DNA of 64,000 nt from contig OZ024743.1 in the NCBI GenBank assembly GCA_964016885.1, forward strand, positions 75,188,740-75,252,739, given 5' to 3'. A model generated the notes under the pieces. The model saw only the letters and a list, made by a program, of their open reading frames with translations. It did not search any database and was not told the origin of the DNA. Of the stretch, positions 43,221 to 56,345 are shown one piece after another (the first letter of the stretch is position 1; every line of letters begins with the position of its first letter). Made by a program: the position numbers and the translations under genes. Source of the DNA: Eledone cirrhosa (lineage: Eukaryota; Mollusca; Cephalopoda; Octopoda; Eledonidae).

Positions 43221-46200
43221 AGTCGTTAGAACGTCAGATAGAATAGTTTGTGATAATGGTAGATTCGTTAGAACGTCAGATAGAATAGTTTGTAGTAATG
43301 GTAGAGTCGTTAGAACGTCAGATAGAATAGTTTGTGATATTGGTAGATTCGTTAGAACGTCAGATAGAATGGTTTGTGGTAATGGTAGAGTCGTTAGAAC
43401 ATCAGATAGAATAGTTTGTGGTATTGGTAGAGTCGTTAGAACGTCAGATAGAATAGTTTGTGGTATTGGTAGAGTCGTTAGAACGTCAGATAGAATACAT
43501 TGTGGTATTGGTAGAGTCGTTAGAACGTCAGATATAATACATTGTGGTATTGGTTAAATCGTTAGAACGTCAGATATAATAGTTTGTGTTATTGGTAGAG
43601 TCGTTAGAACGTCAGATAAAATACATTGTGGTATTGGAAGAGTCATTAGAACGTCTAATAGAATAGTTTGTGGTATTGGTAGAGTCCTTAGAACGTCAGA
43701 TAGAATAGTTTGTGGTATTGGTAGAGTCCTTAGAACGTCAGATAGAATAGTTTGTGGTATTGGTAGAGTCGTTAGAACGTCAGATAGAATAGTTTGTGGT
43801 ATTGGTAGAGTCGTTAGAACGTTAGATAGAATAGTTTGTGGTATTGGTAGAGTCGTTAGAACGTCAGATAAAATACATTGTGGTATTGGAAGAGTCATTA
43901 GAACGTCTAATAGAATAGTTTGTGGTATTGGTAGAGTCGTTAGAACGTCAGTTAGAACAGTTTGTGGTATTGGTAGAGTCGTTAGAGTGTCAGTTAGAAC
44001 AGTTTGTGGTATTGGTAGAGTCGTTAGAACGTTAGATAGAATAGTTTGTGGTAATGGTAGAGTCGTTAGAACGTCAGATAAAATAGTTTGTGGTATTGGT
44101 AGAGTCGTTAGAACGTCAGTTAGAACAGTTTGTGGTATTGGTAGAGTCGTTAGAACGTTAGATAGAATAGTTTGTGGTATTGGTAGAGTCGTTAGAACGT
44201 CAGATAGAATAGTTTGTGGTATTGGTAGAGTCGTTAGAACGTCAGATAGAATAGTTTGTGGTATTGGTAGAGTCGTTAGAACGTCAGTTAGAACAGTTTG
44301 TGGTATTGGTAGAGTCGTTAGAACGTCGGTTAGAACAGTTTGTGGTATTGGTAGAGTCGTTAGAACGTTAGATAGAATAGTTTGTGGTAATGGTAGAGTC
44401 GTTAGAACGTCAGATAAAATAGTTTGTGGTATTGGTAGAGTCGTTAGAACGTCAGTTAGAACAGTTTGTGGTATTGGTAGAGTCGTTAGAACGTTAGATA
44501 GAATAGTTTGTGGTAATGGTAGAGTCGTTAGAACGTCAGATAGAATAGTTTGTGGTATTGGTAGAGTCGTTAGAACGTCAGATAGAATAGTTTGTGGTAT
44601 TGGTAGAGTCGTTAGAACGTCAGTTAGAACAGTTTGTGGTATTGGTAGAGTCGTTAGAACGTCGGTTAGAACAGTTTGTGGTATTGGTAGAGTCGTTAGA
44701 ACGTCAGTTAGAACAGTTTGTGGTATTGGTAGAGTCGTTAGAACGTCAGATAGAATAGTTTGTGTTATTGGTAGAGTCGTTAGAACGTCAGATAGAATAG
44801 TTTGTGATATTGGTATATTCGTTAGAACGTCAGATAGAATGGTTTGTGGTAATGGTAGAGTCGTTAGAACATCAGATAGAATAGTTTGTGGTATTGGTAG
44901 AGTCGTTAGAACGTCAGATAGAATAGTTTGTGGTATTGGTAGAGTCGTTAGAACGTCAGATAGAATAGTTTGTGATATTGGTAGATTCGTTAGAACGTCA
45001 GATAGAATAGTTTGTAGTATTAGTAGAGTCGTTAGAACGTCAGATAGAATAGTTTGTGATATTGGTAGATTCGTTAGAACGTCAGATTGAATAGTTTGTA
45101 GTAATGGTAGAGTCGTTAGAACGTCAGATAGAATAGTTTGTGGTATTGGTAGAGTCGTTAGAACGTCAGATAGAATAGTTTGTGGTATTGGTAGAGTCGT
45201 TAGAACGTCAGATAGAATACATTGTGGTATTGGTAGAGTCGTTAGAACGTCAGATAGAATAGTTTGTGATATTGGTAGATTCGTTAGAACGTCAGATAGA
45301 ATGGTTTGTGGTAATGGTAGAGTCGTTAGAACATCAGATAGAATAGTTTGTGGTATTGGTAGAGTCGTTAGAACGTCAGATAGAATAGTTTGTGGCATTG
45401 GTAGAGTCGTTAGAGTGTCAGATAGAATAGTTTGTGGTATTGGTAGAGTCGTTAGAGAGTCAGATAGAATAGTTTATGTTATTGGTAGAGTTGTTAGAAC
45501 GTTAGATAAAATAGTTTGTGGTATTGGTAGAGTGTTTAGAACGTCAGATAGAACAGTTTGTGGTATTGGTAGAGTCGTTAGAACGTCAGATAGAATAGTT
45601 TGTGGTATTCGTAGAGTCGTTAGAACGTCAGATAGAATAGTTTGTGATATTGGTAGATTCGTTAGAACGTCAGATTGAATAGTTTGTAGTAATGGTAGAG
45701 TCGTTAGAACGTCAGATAGAATAGTTTGTGATATTGGTAGATTCGTTAGAACGTCAGATAGAATGGTTTGTGGTAATGGTAGAGTCGTTAGAACATCAGA
45801 TAGAATAGTTTGTGGTATTGGTAGAGTCGTTAGAACGTCAGATAGAATAGTTTGTGATATTGGTAGATTCGTTAGAACGTCAGATTGAATAGTTTGTAGT
45901 AATGGTAGAGTCGTTAGAACGTCAGATAGAATAGTTTGTGATATTGGTAGATTCGTTAGAACGTCAGATAGAATGGTTTGTGGTATTGGTAGAGTGTTTA
46001 GAACGTCAGATAGAACAGTTTGTGGTAATGGTAGAGTCGTTAGAACGTCAGATAGAATAGTTTGTGGTATTCGTAGAGTCGTTAGAACGTCAGATAGAAT
46101 AGATTGTGGTATTGGTAGAGTCGTTAGAACGTCAGATAGAATACATTGTGGTATTGGTAGAATCGTTAGAACGTCAGATAGAATAGTTTGTGGTATTGGT

Positions 46201-49158
46201 AGAGTCGTTAGAACGTCAGATAGAATACATTGTGGTATTGGTAGAATCGTTAAAACGTCAGATAGAATAGTTTGTGGTATTGGTAGAGTCGTTAGAACGT
46301 CAGATAGAATAGTTTGTGGTATTGGTAGAGTCATTAGAACGTCTAATAGAATAGTTTGTGGTATTGGTAGAGTCCTTAGAACGTCAGATAGAATAGTTTG
46401 TGGTATTGGTAGAGTCCTTAGAACGTCAGATAAAATAGTTTGTGGTATTGGTAGAGTCGGTAGAACGTCAGATAAAATAGTTTGTGGTATTAGTAGAGTC
46501 ATTACAACGTCAGATAGAATAGTTTGTGGTATTGGTAGAGTCTTTAGAACGTCAGATAGAGTTATTTGTGGTATTGGTAGAGTCATTAGAACGTCAGATA
46601 GAATGGTTTGTGGTAATGGTAGAGTCGTTAGAACATCAGATAGAATAGTTTGTGGTATTGGTAGAGTCGTTAGAACGTCAGATAGAATAGTTTGTGGTAT
46701 TGGTAGATTCGTTAGAACGTCAGATAGATCAGTTTGTGGTATTGGTAGAGTCGTTAGAGAGTCAGATAGAATAGTTTGTAGTAATGGTAGAGTCTTTAGA
46801 ACGTCAGATAGAATGGTTTGTGGTAATGGTAGAGTCGTTAGAACATCAGATAGAATAGTTTGTGGTATTGGTAGAGTCGTTAGAACGTCAGATAGAATAG
46901 TTTGTGGTATTGGTAGCGTCGTTAGAACGTCAGATAGAATAGTTTGTGGTATTGGTGGAGTCGTTAGAACATCAGATAGAATAGTTTGTGTTATAGGTAG
47001 AGTCGTTAGAACGTCAGCTAGAATAGTTTGTGGTATTGGTAGTGTCGTTAGAACGTGAGATAGAACAGTTTGTGGTATTCGTAGAGTCGTTAGAACCTCA
47101 GATAGAATAGTTTGTGGTATTGGTAGAATCGTTAGAACGTTAGATAGAATAGTTTGTGGTAATGGTAGAGTCGTTAGAACGTCAGATAAAATAGTTTGTG
47201 GTATTGGTAGAGTCGTTAGAACGTCAGATAGAATAGTTTGTGGTATTGGTAGAGTCGTTAGAACGTCAGATAGTACAGTTGTTGGTATTGGTAGAGTCGT
47301 TAGAACGTCAGATAGAATAGTTTGTGGTATTGGTAGAGTCGTTAGAACGTCAGATAGAATAGTTTGTGTTATTGGTAGAGTCGTTAGAACGTCAGATAGA
47401 ATAGTTTGTGGTATTGGTAGAGTTGTTAGAACGTCAGATAGAATAGTTTGTGGTATTGGTAGATTCGTTAGAACGTCAGATAGAATAGTTTCTAGTAATG
47501 GTAGAGTCGTTAGAACGTCAGATAGAATAGTTTGTGATATTGGTAGATTCGTTAGAACGTCAGATAGAATAGTTTGTAGTAATGGTAGAGTCGTTAGAAC
47601 GTCAGATAGAATAGTTTGTGATATTGGTAGATTCGTTAGAACGTCAGATAGAATGGTTTGTGGTATTGGTAGAGTCGTTAGAACGTCAGATAGAATAGTT
47701 TGTGGCATTGGTAGAGTCGTTAGAACGTCAGATAGAATACATTGTGGTATTGGTAGAATCGTTAGAACGTCAGTTAGTACAGTTGTTGGTAATGGTAGAG
47801 TCGTTAGAACGTCAGATAGAATAGTTTGTGGTATTGGTAGAGTCGTTAGAACGTCAGATAGAATAGTTTGTGGTATTGGTAGAGTCGTTAGAACGTCAGA
47901 TAGAATAGTTTGTGGCATTGGTAGAGTCGTTAGAACGTCAGATAGAATACATTGTGGTATTGGTAGAATCGTTAGAACGTCAGTTAGTACAGTTGTTGGT
48001 AATGGTAGAGTCGTTAGAACGTCAGATAGAATAGTTTGTGGTATTGGTAGAGTCGTTAGAACGTCAGATAGAATAGTTTGTGGTATTGGTAGAGTCGTTA
48101 GAACGTCAGATAGAATAGTTTGTGGTATTGGTAGAGTCGTTAGAACGTCAGATAGAATAGTTTGTGGTATTGGTAGAGTCGTTAGAACGTCAGATAGAAT
48201 AGTTTGTGGTATTGGTAGAGTCGTTAGAACGTCAGATAGAATAGTTTGTGGTATTGGTAGAGTCGTTAGAACGTCAGATAGAATAGTTTGTGGCATTGGT
48301 AGAGTCGTTAGAACGTCAGATAGAATAGTTTGTGGTATTGGTAGAGTCGTTAGAGAGTCAGATAGAATAGTTTGTGGTATTGGTAGAGTCGTTAGAACGC
48401 CAGATAGAATAGTTTGTGGTATTGGTAGAGTCGTTAGAACGTCAGTTAGAACAGTTTGTGGTATTGGTAGAGTCGTTAGAACGTCAGTTAGAATAGTTTG
48501 TGGTATTGGTAGAGTCGTTAGAACGTCAGATAGAATAGTTTGTGGTATTGGTAGATTCGTTAGAACGTCAGATAAAATACATTGTGGTATTGGTAGAGTC
48601 ATTAGAACGTCTAATAGAATAGTTTGTGGTATTGGTAGAGTCCTTAGAACGTCAGATAGAATAGTTTGTGGTATTGGTAGAGTCCTTAGAACGTCAGATA
48701 AAATAGTTTGTGGTATTGGTAGAGTCGTTAGAACGTTAGATAAAATAGTTTGTGGTATTAGTAGAATGATTAGAACGTCAGATAGAACAGTTTGTGGTAT
48801 TGGTAGAGTCGTTAGAACGTCAGATAGAATAGTTTGTGATATTCGTAGAATCGTTAGAACGTCAGATAGAATAGTTTGTGGTATTGGTAGAGTCGTTAGA
48901 ACGTCAGATAGAATACATTGTGGTATTGGTAGAATCGTTAGAACGTCAGATAGAATAGTTTGTGATATTGGTAGAGTCGTTAGAACGTCAGATAGAATAC
49001 ATTGTGGTATTGGTAGAATCGTTAGAACGTCAGATAGAATAGTTTGTGATATTGGTAGAGTCCTTAGAACGTCAGATAGAATAGTTTGTGGTATTGGTAG
49101 AGTCGTTAGAACGTCAGATAGAATAGTTTGTGGTATTGGTAGTGTCGTTAGAACGTGA

Positions 49159-52100
49159 GATAGAATAGTTTGTGGTATTGGTAGAGTCGGTAGAACGTCA
49201 GATAAAATAGTTTGTGGTATTAGTAGAGTCCTTACAACGTCAGATAGAATAGTTTGTGGTATTGGTAGAGTCCTTAGAACGTCAGATAGAATAGTTTGTG
49301 GTATTGGTAGAGTCGTTAGAACGTCAGATAGAATAGTTTGTGGTATTGGTAGAGTCATTAGAACGTCAGATAGAACAGTTTGTGGTATTGGTAGAGTCCT
49401 TAGAACGTCAGATAGAATAGTTAGTGGTATTGGTAGAGTCGTTGAAACGTCAGATAGAATAGTTTGTGGTATTGGTAGAGTCGTTAGAACGTCAGATAGA
49501 ACAGTTTGTGGTAATGGTAGAGTCTTTAGAACGTCAGATAGAACAGTTTGTGGTATTGGTAGAGTCGTTAGAGAGTCAGATAGAATACATTGTAGTAATG
49601 GTAGAGTCTTTAGAACGTCAGATAGAGTTATTTGTGGTATTGGTAGAGTCTTTAGAACGTCAGATAGAACAGTTTGTGGTATTGGTAGAGTCGTTAGAGT
49701 GTCAGTTAGAATGGTTTGTGGTAATGGTAGAGTCGTTAGAACATCAGATAGAATAGTTTGTGGTATTGATAGAGTCGATAGAACGTCAGATAGAATGGTT
49801 TGTGGTAATGGTAGAGTCGTTAGAACATCAGATAGAATAGTTTGTGGTATTGGTAGAGTCGTTAGAACGTCAGATAGAATAGTTTGTGGTATTGGTAGAG
49901 TCGTTAGAACATCAGATAGAATAGTTTGTGGTATTGGTAGAGTCGTTAGAACGTCAGTTAGAACAGTTTGTGGTATTGGTAGAGTCGTTAGAACATCAGA
50001 TAGAATAGTTTGTGGTATTGGTAGAGTCGTTAGAACGTCAGATAGAACAGTTTGTGGTATTGGTAGAGTCGTTAGAACGTCAGTTAGAACAGTTTGTTGT
50101 ATTGGTAGAGTCGTTAGAGTGTCAGTTAGAACAGTTTGTGGTATTGGTAGAGTCGTTCGAACGTTAGATAGAATAGTTTGTGATATTGGTAGAGTCGTTA
50201 GAACGTCAGATAGAATAGTTTGTGGTATTGGTAGAGTCGTTAGAATGTCAGATAGGATAGTTTATGGTATTGGTAGAGTGGTTAGAACGTCAGATAGAAC
50301 AGTTTGTGGTATTGGTAGAGTCGTTAGAACGTCAGATAGAATAGTTTGTGGTATTGGTAGAGTCGTTAGAACGTCAGTTAGAACAGTTTGTTGTATTGGT
50401 AGAGTCGTTAGAGTGTCAGTTAGAACAGTTTGTGGTATTGGTAGAGTCGTTCGAACGTTAGATAGAATAGTTTGTGATATTGGTAGAGTCGTTAGAACGT
50501 CAGATAGAATAGTTTGTGTTATTGGTAGAGTCTTTAGAACGTCAGATAGAATAGTTTGTGATATTGGTAGAGTCGTTAGAACGTCAGATAGTACAGTTTG
50601 TGGTAATGGTAGAGTCGGTAGAACGTCAGATAGAATAGTTTGTGGTATTGGTAGAGTCGTTAGAACGTCAGATAGAATAGTTTGTGGTATTGGTAGAATC
50701 GTTAGAACGTCAGATAGAATAGTTTGTGATATTGGTAGAGTCGTTAGAACGTCAGATAGAATACATTGTGGTATTGGTAGAATCGTTAGAACGTCAGATA
50801 GAATAGTTTGTGATATTGGTAGAGTCCTTAGAACGTCAGATAGAATAGTTTGTGGTATTGGTAGAGTCGTTAGAACGTCAGATAGAATAGTTTGTGGTAT
50901 TGGTAGTGTCGTTAGAACGTGAGATAGAATAGTTTGTGGTATTGGTAGAGTCGGTAGAACGTCAGATAAAATAGTTTGTGGTATTAGTAGAGTCCTTACA
51001 ACGTCAGATAGAATAGTTTGTGGTATTGGTAGAGTCCTTAGAACGTCAGATAGAATAGTTTGTGGTATTGGTAGAGTCGTTAGAACGTCAGATAGAATAG
51101 TTTGTGGTATTGGTAGAGTCATTAGAACGTCAGATAGAACAGTTTGTGGTATTGGTAGAGTCCTTAGAACGTCTGATAGAATAGTTAGTGGTATTGGTAG
51201 AGTCGTTGAAACGTCAGATAGAATAGTTTGTGGTATTGGTAGAGTCGTTAGAACGTCAGATAGAACAGTTTGTGGTAATGGTAGAGTCTTTAGAACGTCA
51301 GATAGAACAGTTTGTGGTATTGGTAGAGTCGTTAGAGAGTCAGATAGAATACATTGTAGTAATGGTAGAGTCTTTAGAACGTCAGATAGAGTTATTTGTG
51401 GTATTGGTAGAGTCTTTAGAACGTCAGATAGAACAGTTTGTGGTATTGGTAGAGTCGTTAGAGTGTCAGTTAGAATGGTTTGTGGTAATGGTAGAGTCGT
51501 TAGAACATCAGATAGAATAGTTTGTGGTATTGGTAGAGTCGATAGAACGTCAGATAGAATGGTTTGTGGTAATGGTAGAGTCGTTAGAACATCAGATAGA
51601 ATAGTTTGTGGTATTGGTAGAGTCGTTAGAACGTCAGATAGAATAGTTTGTGGTATTGGTAGAGTCGTTAGAACATCAGATAGAATAGTTTGTGGTATTG
51701 GTAGAGTCGTTAGAACGTCAGTTAGAACAGTTTGTGGTATTGGTAGAGTCGTTAGAACATCAGATAGAATAGTTTGTGGTATTGGTAGAGTCGTTAGAAC
51801 GTCAGATAGAACAGTTTGTGGTATTGGTAGAGTCGTTAGAACGTCAGTTAGAACAGTTTGTTGTATTGGTAGAGTCGTTAGAGTGTCAGTTAGAACAGTT
51901 TGTGGTATTGGTAGAGTCGTTCGAACGTTAGATAGAATAGTTTGTGATATTGGTAGAGTCGTTAGAACGTCAGATAGAATAGTTTGTGGTATTGGTAGAG
52001 TCGTTAGAATGTCAGATAGGATAGTTTATGGTATTGGTAGAGTGGTTAGAACGTCAGATAGAACAGTTTGTGGTATTGGTAGAGTCGTTAGAACGTCAGA

Positions 52101-52700
52101 TAGAATAGTTTGTGGTATTGGTAGAGTCGTTAGAACGTCAGTTAGAACAGTTTGTTGTATTGGTAGAGTCGTTAGAGTGTCAGTTAGAACAGTTTGTGGT
52201 ATTGGTAGAGTCGTTCGAACGTTAGATAGAATAGTTTGTGATATTGGTAGAGTCGTTAGAACGTCAGATAGAATAGTTTGTGTTATTGGTAGAGTCTTTA
52301 GAACGTCAGATAGAATAGTTTGTGATATTGGTAGAGTCGTTAGAACGTCAGATAGTACAGTTTGTGGTAATGGTAGAGTCGGTAGAACGTCAGATAGAAT
52401 AGTTTGTGGTATTGGTAGAGTCGTTAGAACGTCAGATAGAATAGTTTGTGGTATTGGTAGAGTCGTTAGAACGTCAGATAGAATACATTGTGGTATTGGT
52501 AGAGTCGTTAGAACGTCAGTTAGAACAGTTTGTGGTATTGGTAGAGTCGTTAGAACGTCAGTTAGAACAGTTTGTGGTATTGGTAGAGTCGTTAGAACGT
52601 CAGATAGAATAGTTTGTGGTATTGGTAGAGTCGTTAGAACGCCAGATAGAACAGTTTGTGGTATTGGTAGAGTTGTTAGTACGTCAGATAGAATAGTTTG
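49159..52700 (+). repeat. 1,764-bp higher-order repeat, two copies
   Basis: The block around 49,466-50,922 recurs 1,764 bp (42 x 42) later at 51,230 and beyond, including the AGTTAGTGG variant unit (49,421 and 51,185) and frames with identical translation. The second copy differs after about 52,470. Confidence 0.85.
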
Positions 52701-54289
52701 TGGTAATGGTAGAGTCGTTAGAATGTCAGATACAATAGTTTGTGGTATTGGTAGAGTCGTTAGAACGTCAGATAGAACAGTTTGTGGTATTGGTAGAGTC
52801 GTTAGAACGTCAGATAGAATAGTTTGAGATATTGGTAGAGTCGTTAGAACGTCAGATAGAACAGTTTGTGGTATAGGTAGAGTCTTTAGAACGTCAGATA
52901 GAATAGTTTGAGATATTGGTAGAGTCGTTAGAACGTCAGATAGAACAGTTTGTGGTATTGGTAGAGTCGTTAGAACGTCAGATAGAACAGTTTGTGGTAT
53001 TGGAAGAGTTGTTAGAACGTCAGATAGATTAGTTTGTGGCATTGGTAGAGTCGTTAGAACGTCAGATAGAATAGTTTGTGGTAATGGTAGAGTCATTAGA
53101 ACGTCAGATAGAACAGTTTGTGGTATTGGTAGAGTCGTTAGAACGTCAGATAGAACTGTTTGTGGTATTGACAGAATCGTTAGAACGTCAGATAGAATAG
53201 TTTGTGGTGTTGGTAGAGTCGTTAGAACGTCAGATAGAACAGTTTGTGGTATTGGTAGAGTCGTTAGAGAGTCAGATAGAATAGTTTGTAGTAATGGTAG
53301 AGTCTTTAGAACGTCAGATAGAGTTATTTGTGGTATTGGTAGAGTCTTTAGAACGTCAGATAGAACAGTTTGTGGTATTGGTAGAGTCGTTAGAGTGTCA
53401 GTTAGAATGGTTTGTGGTAATGGTAGAGTCGTTAGAACATCAGATAGAATAGTTTGTGGTATTGGTAGAGTCGATATAACGTCAGATAGAATAGTTTGTG
53501 GTAATGGTAGAGTCGTTAGAACGTCAGTTAGAACAGTTTGTGGTATTGGTAGAGTCGTTAGAACGTTACATAGAATAGTTTGTGGTAATGGTAGAGTCGT
53601 TAGAACGTCAGATAAAATAGTTTGTGGTATTGGTAGAGTCGTTAGAACGTCAGTTAGAACAGTTTGTGGTATTGGTAGAGTCGTTAGAACGTTAGATAGA
53701 ATAGTTTGTGATATTGGTAGAGTCGTTAGAACGTCAGATAGAATAGTTTGTGGTATTGGTAGAGTCGTTAGAACGTCAGATAGTACAGTTGTTGGTAATG
53801 GTAGTGTCGTTAGAACGTCAGATAGAATAGTTTGTGGTATTGGTAGAGTCGTTAGAACGTCAGATAGAATAGTTTGTGGTATTGGTAGAGTCGTTAGAAC
53901 GTCAGATAGAATAGTTTGTGGTATTGGTAGAGTCGTTAGAACGTCAGATAGAATAGTTTGTGGTATTGGTAGAGTCGTTAGAACGTCAGATAGAATAGTT
54001 TGTGGTATTGGTAGAGTCGTTAGAACGTCAGATAGAACAGTTTGTGTTATTGGTAGAGTCGTTAGAACGTCAGATAGAATAGTTTGTGATATTGGTAGAG
54101 TCGTTAGAACGTCAGATAGTACAGTTTGTGGTAATGGTAGAGTCGGTAGAACGTCAGATAGAATAGTTTGTGGTATTGGTAGAGTCGTTAGAACGTCAGA
54201 TAGAACAGTTTGTGGTATTGGTAGAGTCGTTAGAACGTCAGTTAGAACAGTTTGTGGTATTGGTAGAGTCGTTAGAACGTCAGATAGAA

Positions 54290-55010
54290 TAGTTTGTGGT
54301 ATTGGTAGAGTCGTTAGAACGTCAGATAGAACAGTTTGTGGTATTGGTAGAGTCGTTAGAACGTCAGATAGAACAGTTTGTGGTATTGGTAGAGTCGTTA
54401 GAACGTCAGATAGAACAGTTTGTGGTATTGGTAGAGTCGTTAGAACGTCAGATAGAACAGTTTGTGGTATTGGTAGAGTCGTTAGAACGTCAGATAGAAC
54501 AGTTTGTGGTATTGGTAGAGTCGTTAGAACGTCAGATAGAACAGTTTGTGGTATTGGTAGAGTCGTTAGAACGTCAGATAGAATAGTTTGTGGTATTGGT
54601 AGAGTCGTTAGAACGTCAGATAGAACAGTTTGTGGTATTGGTAGAGTCGTTAGAACGTCAGATAGAACAGTTTGTGGTATTGGTAGAGTCGTTAGAACGT
54701 CAGATAGAACAGTTTGTGGTATTGGTAGAGTCGTTAGAACGTCAGATAGAACAGTTTGTGGTATTTGTAGAGTCGTTAGAACGTCAGATAGAATAGTTTG
54801 TGGTATTGGTAGAGTCGTTAGAACGTCAGATAGAACAGTTTGTGGTATTGGTAGAGTCGTTAGAACGTCAGATAGAACAGTTTGTGGTATTGGTAGAGTC
54901 GTTAGAACGTCAGATAGAACAGTTTGTGGTATTGGTAGAGTCGTTAGAACGTCAGATAGAACAGTTTGTGGTACTTGTAGAGTCGTTAGAACGTCAGATA
55001 GAATAGTTTG
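54290..55010 (+). repeat. Most homogenised run of monomers, 210-bp higher order
   Basis: Seven consecutive AACAG-type monomers run from about 54,320 to 54,580. They are followed by a 5-monomer (210-bp) unit seen twice, marked by GTATTTGTAGAG (54,762) and GTACTTGTAGAG (54,972). Monomers are practically identical, which suggests the youngest local expansion in the array. Confidence 0.8.
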
Positions 55011-56236
55011 TGGTATTGGTAGAGTCGTTAGAACGTCAGATAGAACAGTTTGTGGTATTGGTAGAGTCGTTAGAACGTCAGATAGAATAGTTTGTGGTAT
55101 TGGTAGAGTCGTTAGAACGTCAGATAGAACAGTTTGTGGTATTGGAAGAGTTGTTAGAACGTCAGATAGATTAGTTTGTGGCATTGGTAGAGTCGTTAGA
55201 ACGTCAGATAGAATAGTTTGTGGTATTGGTAGAGTCGTTAGAACGTCAGATAGAACAGTTTGTGGTATTGGTAGAGTCGTTAGAACGTCAGATAGAACAG
55301 TTTGTGCTATTGGTAGAGTCGTTAGAGAGTCAGATAGAATAGTTTGTAGTAATGGTAGAGTCTTTAGAACGTCAGATAGAGTTATTTGTGGTATTGGTAG
55401 AGTCGATAGAACGTCAGATAGAATGGTTTGTGGTAATGGTAGAGTCGTTAGAACATCAGATAGAATAGTTTGTGGTATTGGTAGAGTCGTTAGAACGTCA
55501 GATAGAATAGGTTGTGGTATTGGTAGAGTGAGTAGAACGTCAGATAGAATAGTTTGTGGTATTAGTAGAGTCGTTAGAACGTCAGATAGAATAGTTTGAG
55601 ATATTGGTAGAGTCGTTAGAACGTCAAATAGAATAGTTTGTGGTATTGGAAGAGTTGTTAGAACGTCAGATAGATTAGTTTGTGGCATTGGTAGAGTCGT
55701 TAGAACGTCAGATAGAACAGTTTGTGCTATTGGTAGAGTCGTTAGAACGTCAGATAGAATAGTTTGTGGTATTGGTAGAGTCGTTAGAACGTCAGATAGA
55801 ATAGTTTGTGAAATTGGTAGAGTTGTTAGAACGTCAGATAGAATAGGTTGTGGTATTGGTAGAGTCATTAGAACGGCAGATAGAATAGTTTGTGGTATTG
55901 GTAGAGTCGTTAGAACGTCAGATAGAACAGTTTGTGTTATTGGTAGAGTCGTTAGAACGTCAGATAGAATAGGTTGTGGTATTGGTAGAGTCATTAGAAC
56001 GGCAGATAGAATAGTTTGTGGTATTGGTAGAGTCGTTAGAACGTCAGATAGAACAGTTTGTGTTATTGGTAGAGTCGTTAGAACGTCAGATAGAACAGTT
56101 TGTGGTATTGGTAGAGTCGATAGAACGTCAGATAGAATAGTTTGTGGTATTGGTAGAGTCGATAGAACGTCAGATAGAATAGTTTGTGGTATTGGTAGAG
56201 TCGATAGAACGTCAGATAGAATAGTTTGTGGTATTC

Positions 56237-56345
56237 GTTTCGGCTGTCTGAGTTTAAATCCTGCCGAGGTCAATTTTACCTTTCATCCATTCAAGGTTGA
56301 TAAAAGAAAGTACCAGTCTAATACTGGGGTCGATTCTTCCTCTGT
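56237..56345 (+). mobile_element. 3' part of a cephalopod SINE, right edge of the satellite
   Basis: Directly after the last monomer (GTTTGTGGTATTCG) comes TTTCGGCTGTCTGAGTTTAA, ATCCTGCCGAGGTCAATTTT, ACCTTTCATCC, GGTTGATAAAAG, AAGTACCAG and TACTGGGGTCGATT. These match the SINE body at 7,205-7,290, in the same strand and order. GAGTTTAAATCC is the only B-box-like stretch next to the array. The last monomer merges into the SINE without a break, as expected if the monomer is part of the SINE head. Confidence 0.8.

Larger units (their letters stand above)
10715..56236 (+). repeat. 42-bp satellite array, about 1,080 monomers, SINE-derived
   Basis: The monomer begins GTCGTTAGAACGTCAGATAG and ends AATAGTTTGTGGTATTGG plus TAGA, 42 bp in all. 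The array is continuous for 45.5 kb, with almost all differences being substitutions. Only a few single-base indels occur (+1 near 18,163, -1 near 29,700, +1 near 36,573 and 43,210). Each monomer contains TGGTAGAGTCG, which fits the polymerase III A-box pattern TRGYNNANNNG. Common variants are AACAG for AATAG, ATTAG for ATTGG, ATACATTG for ATAGTTTG, and TTTGAGAT, which puts a TGA in the plus frame. The monomer aligns without gaps to a 42-bp internal segment of the cephalopod SINE, and SINE sequence flanks both ends. Long frames on both strands (14-residue periods) are consequences of 42 being 3 x 14. Confidence 0.95.

Noticed and set aside
10715..56236. CRISPR array
   Set aside because: Units are contiguous with no unique spacers, there are no cas genes, and the DNA is animal.
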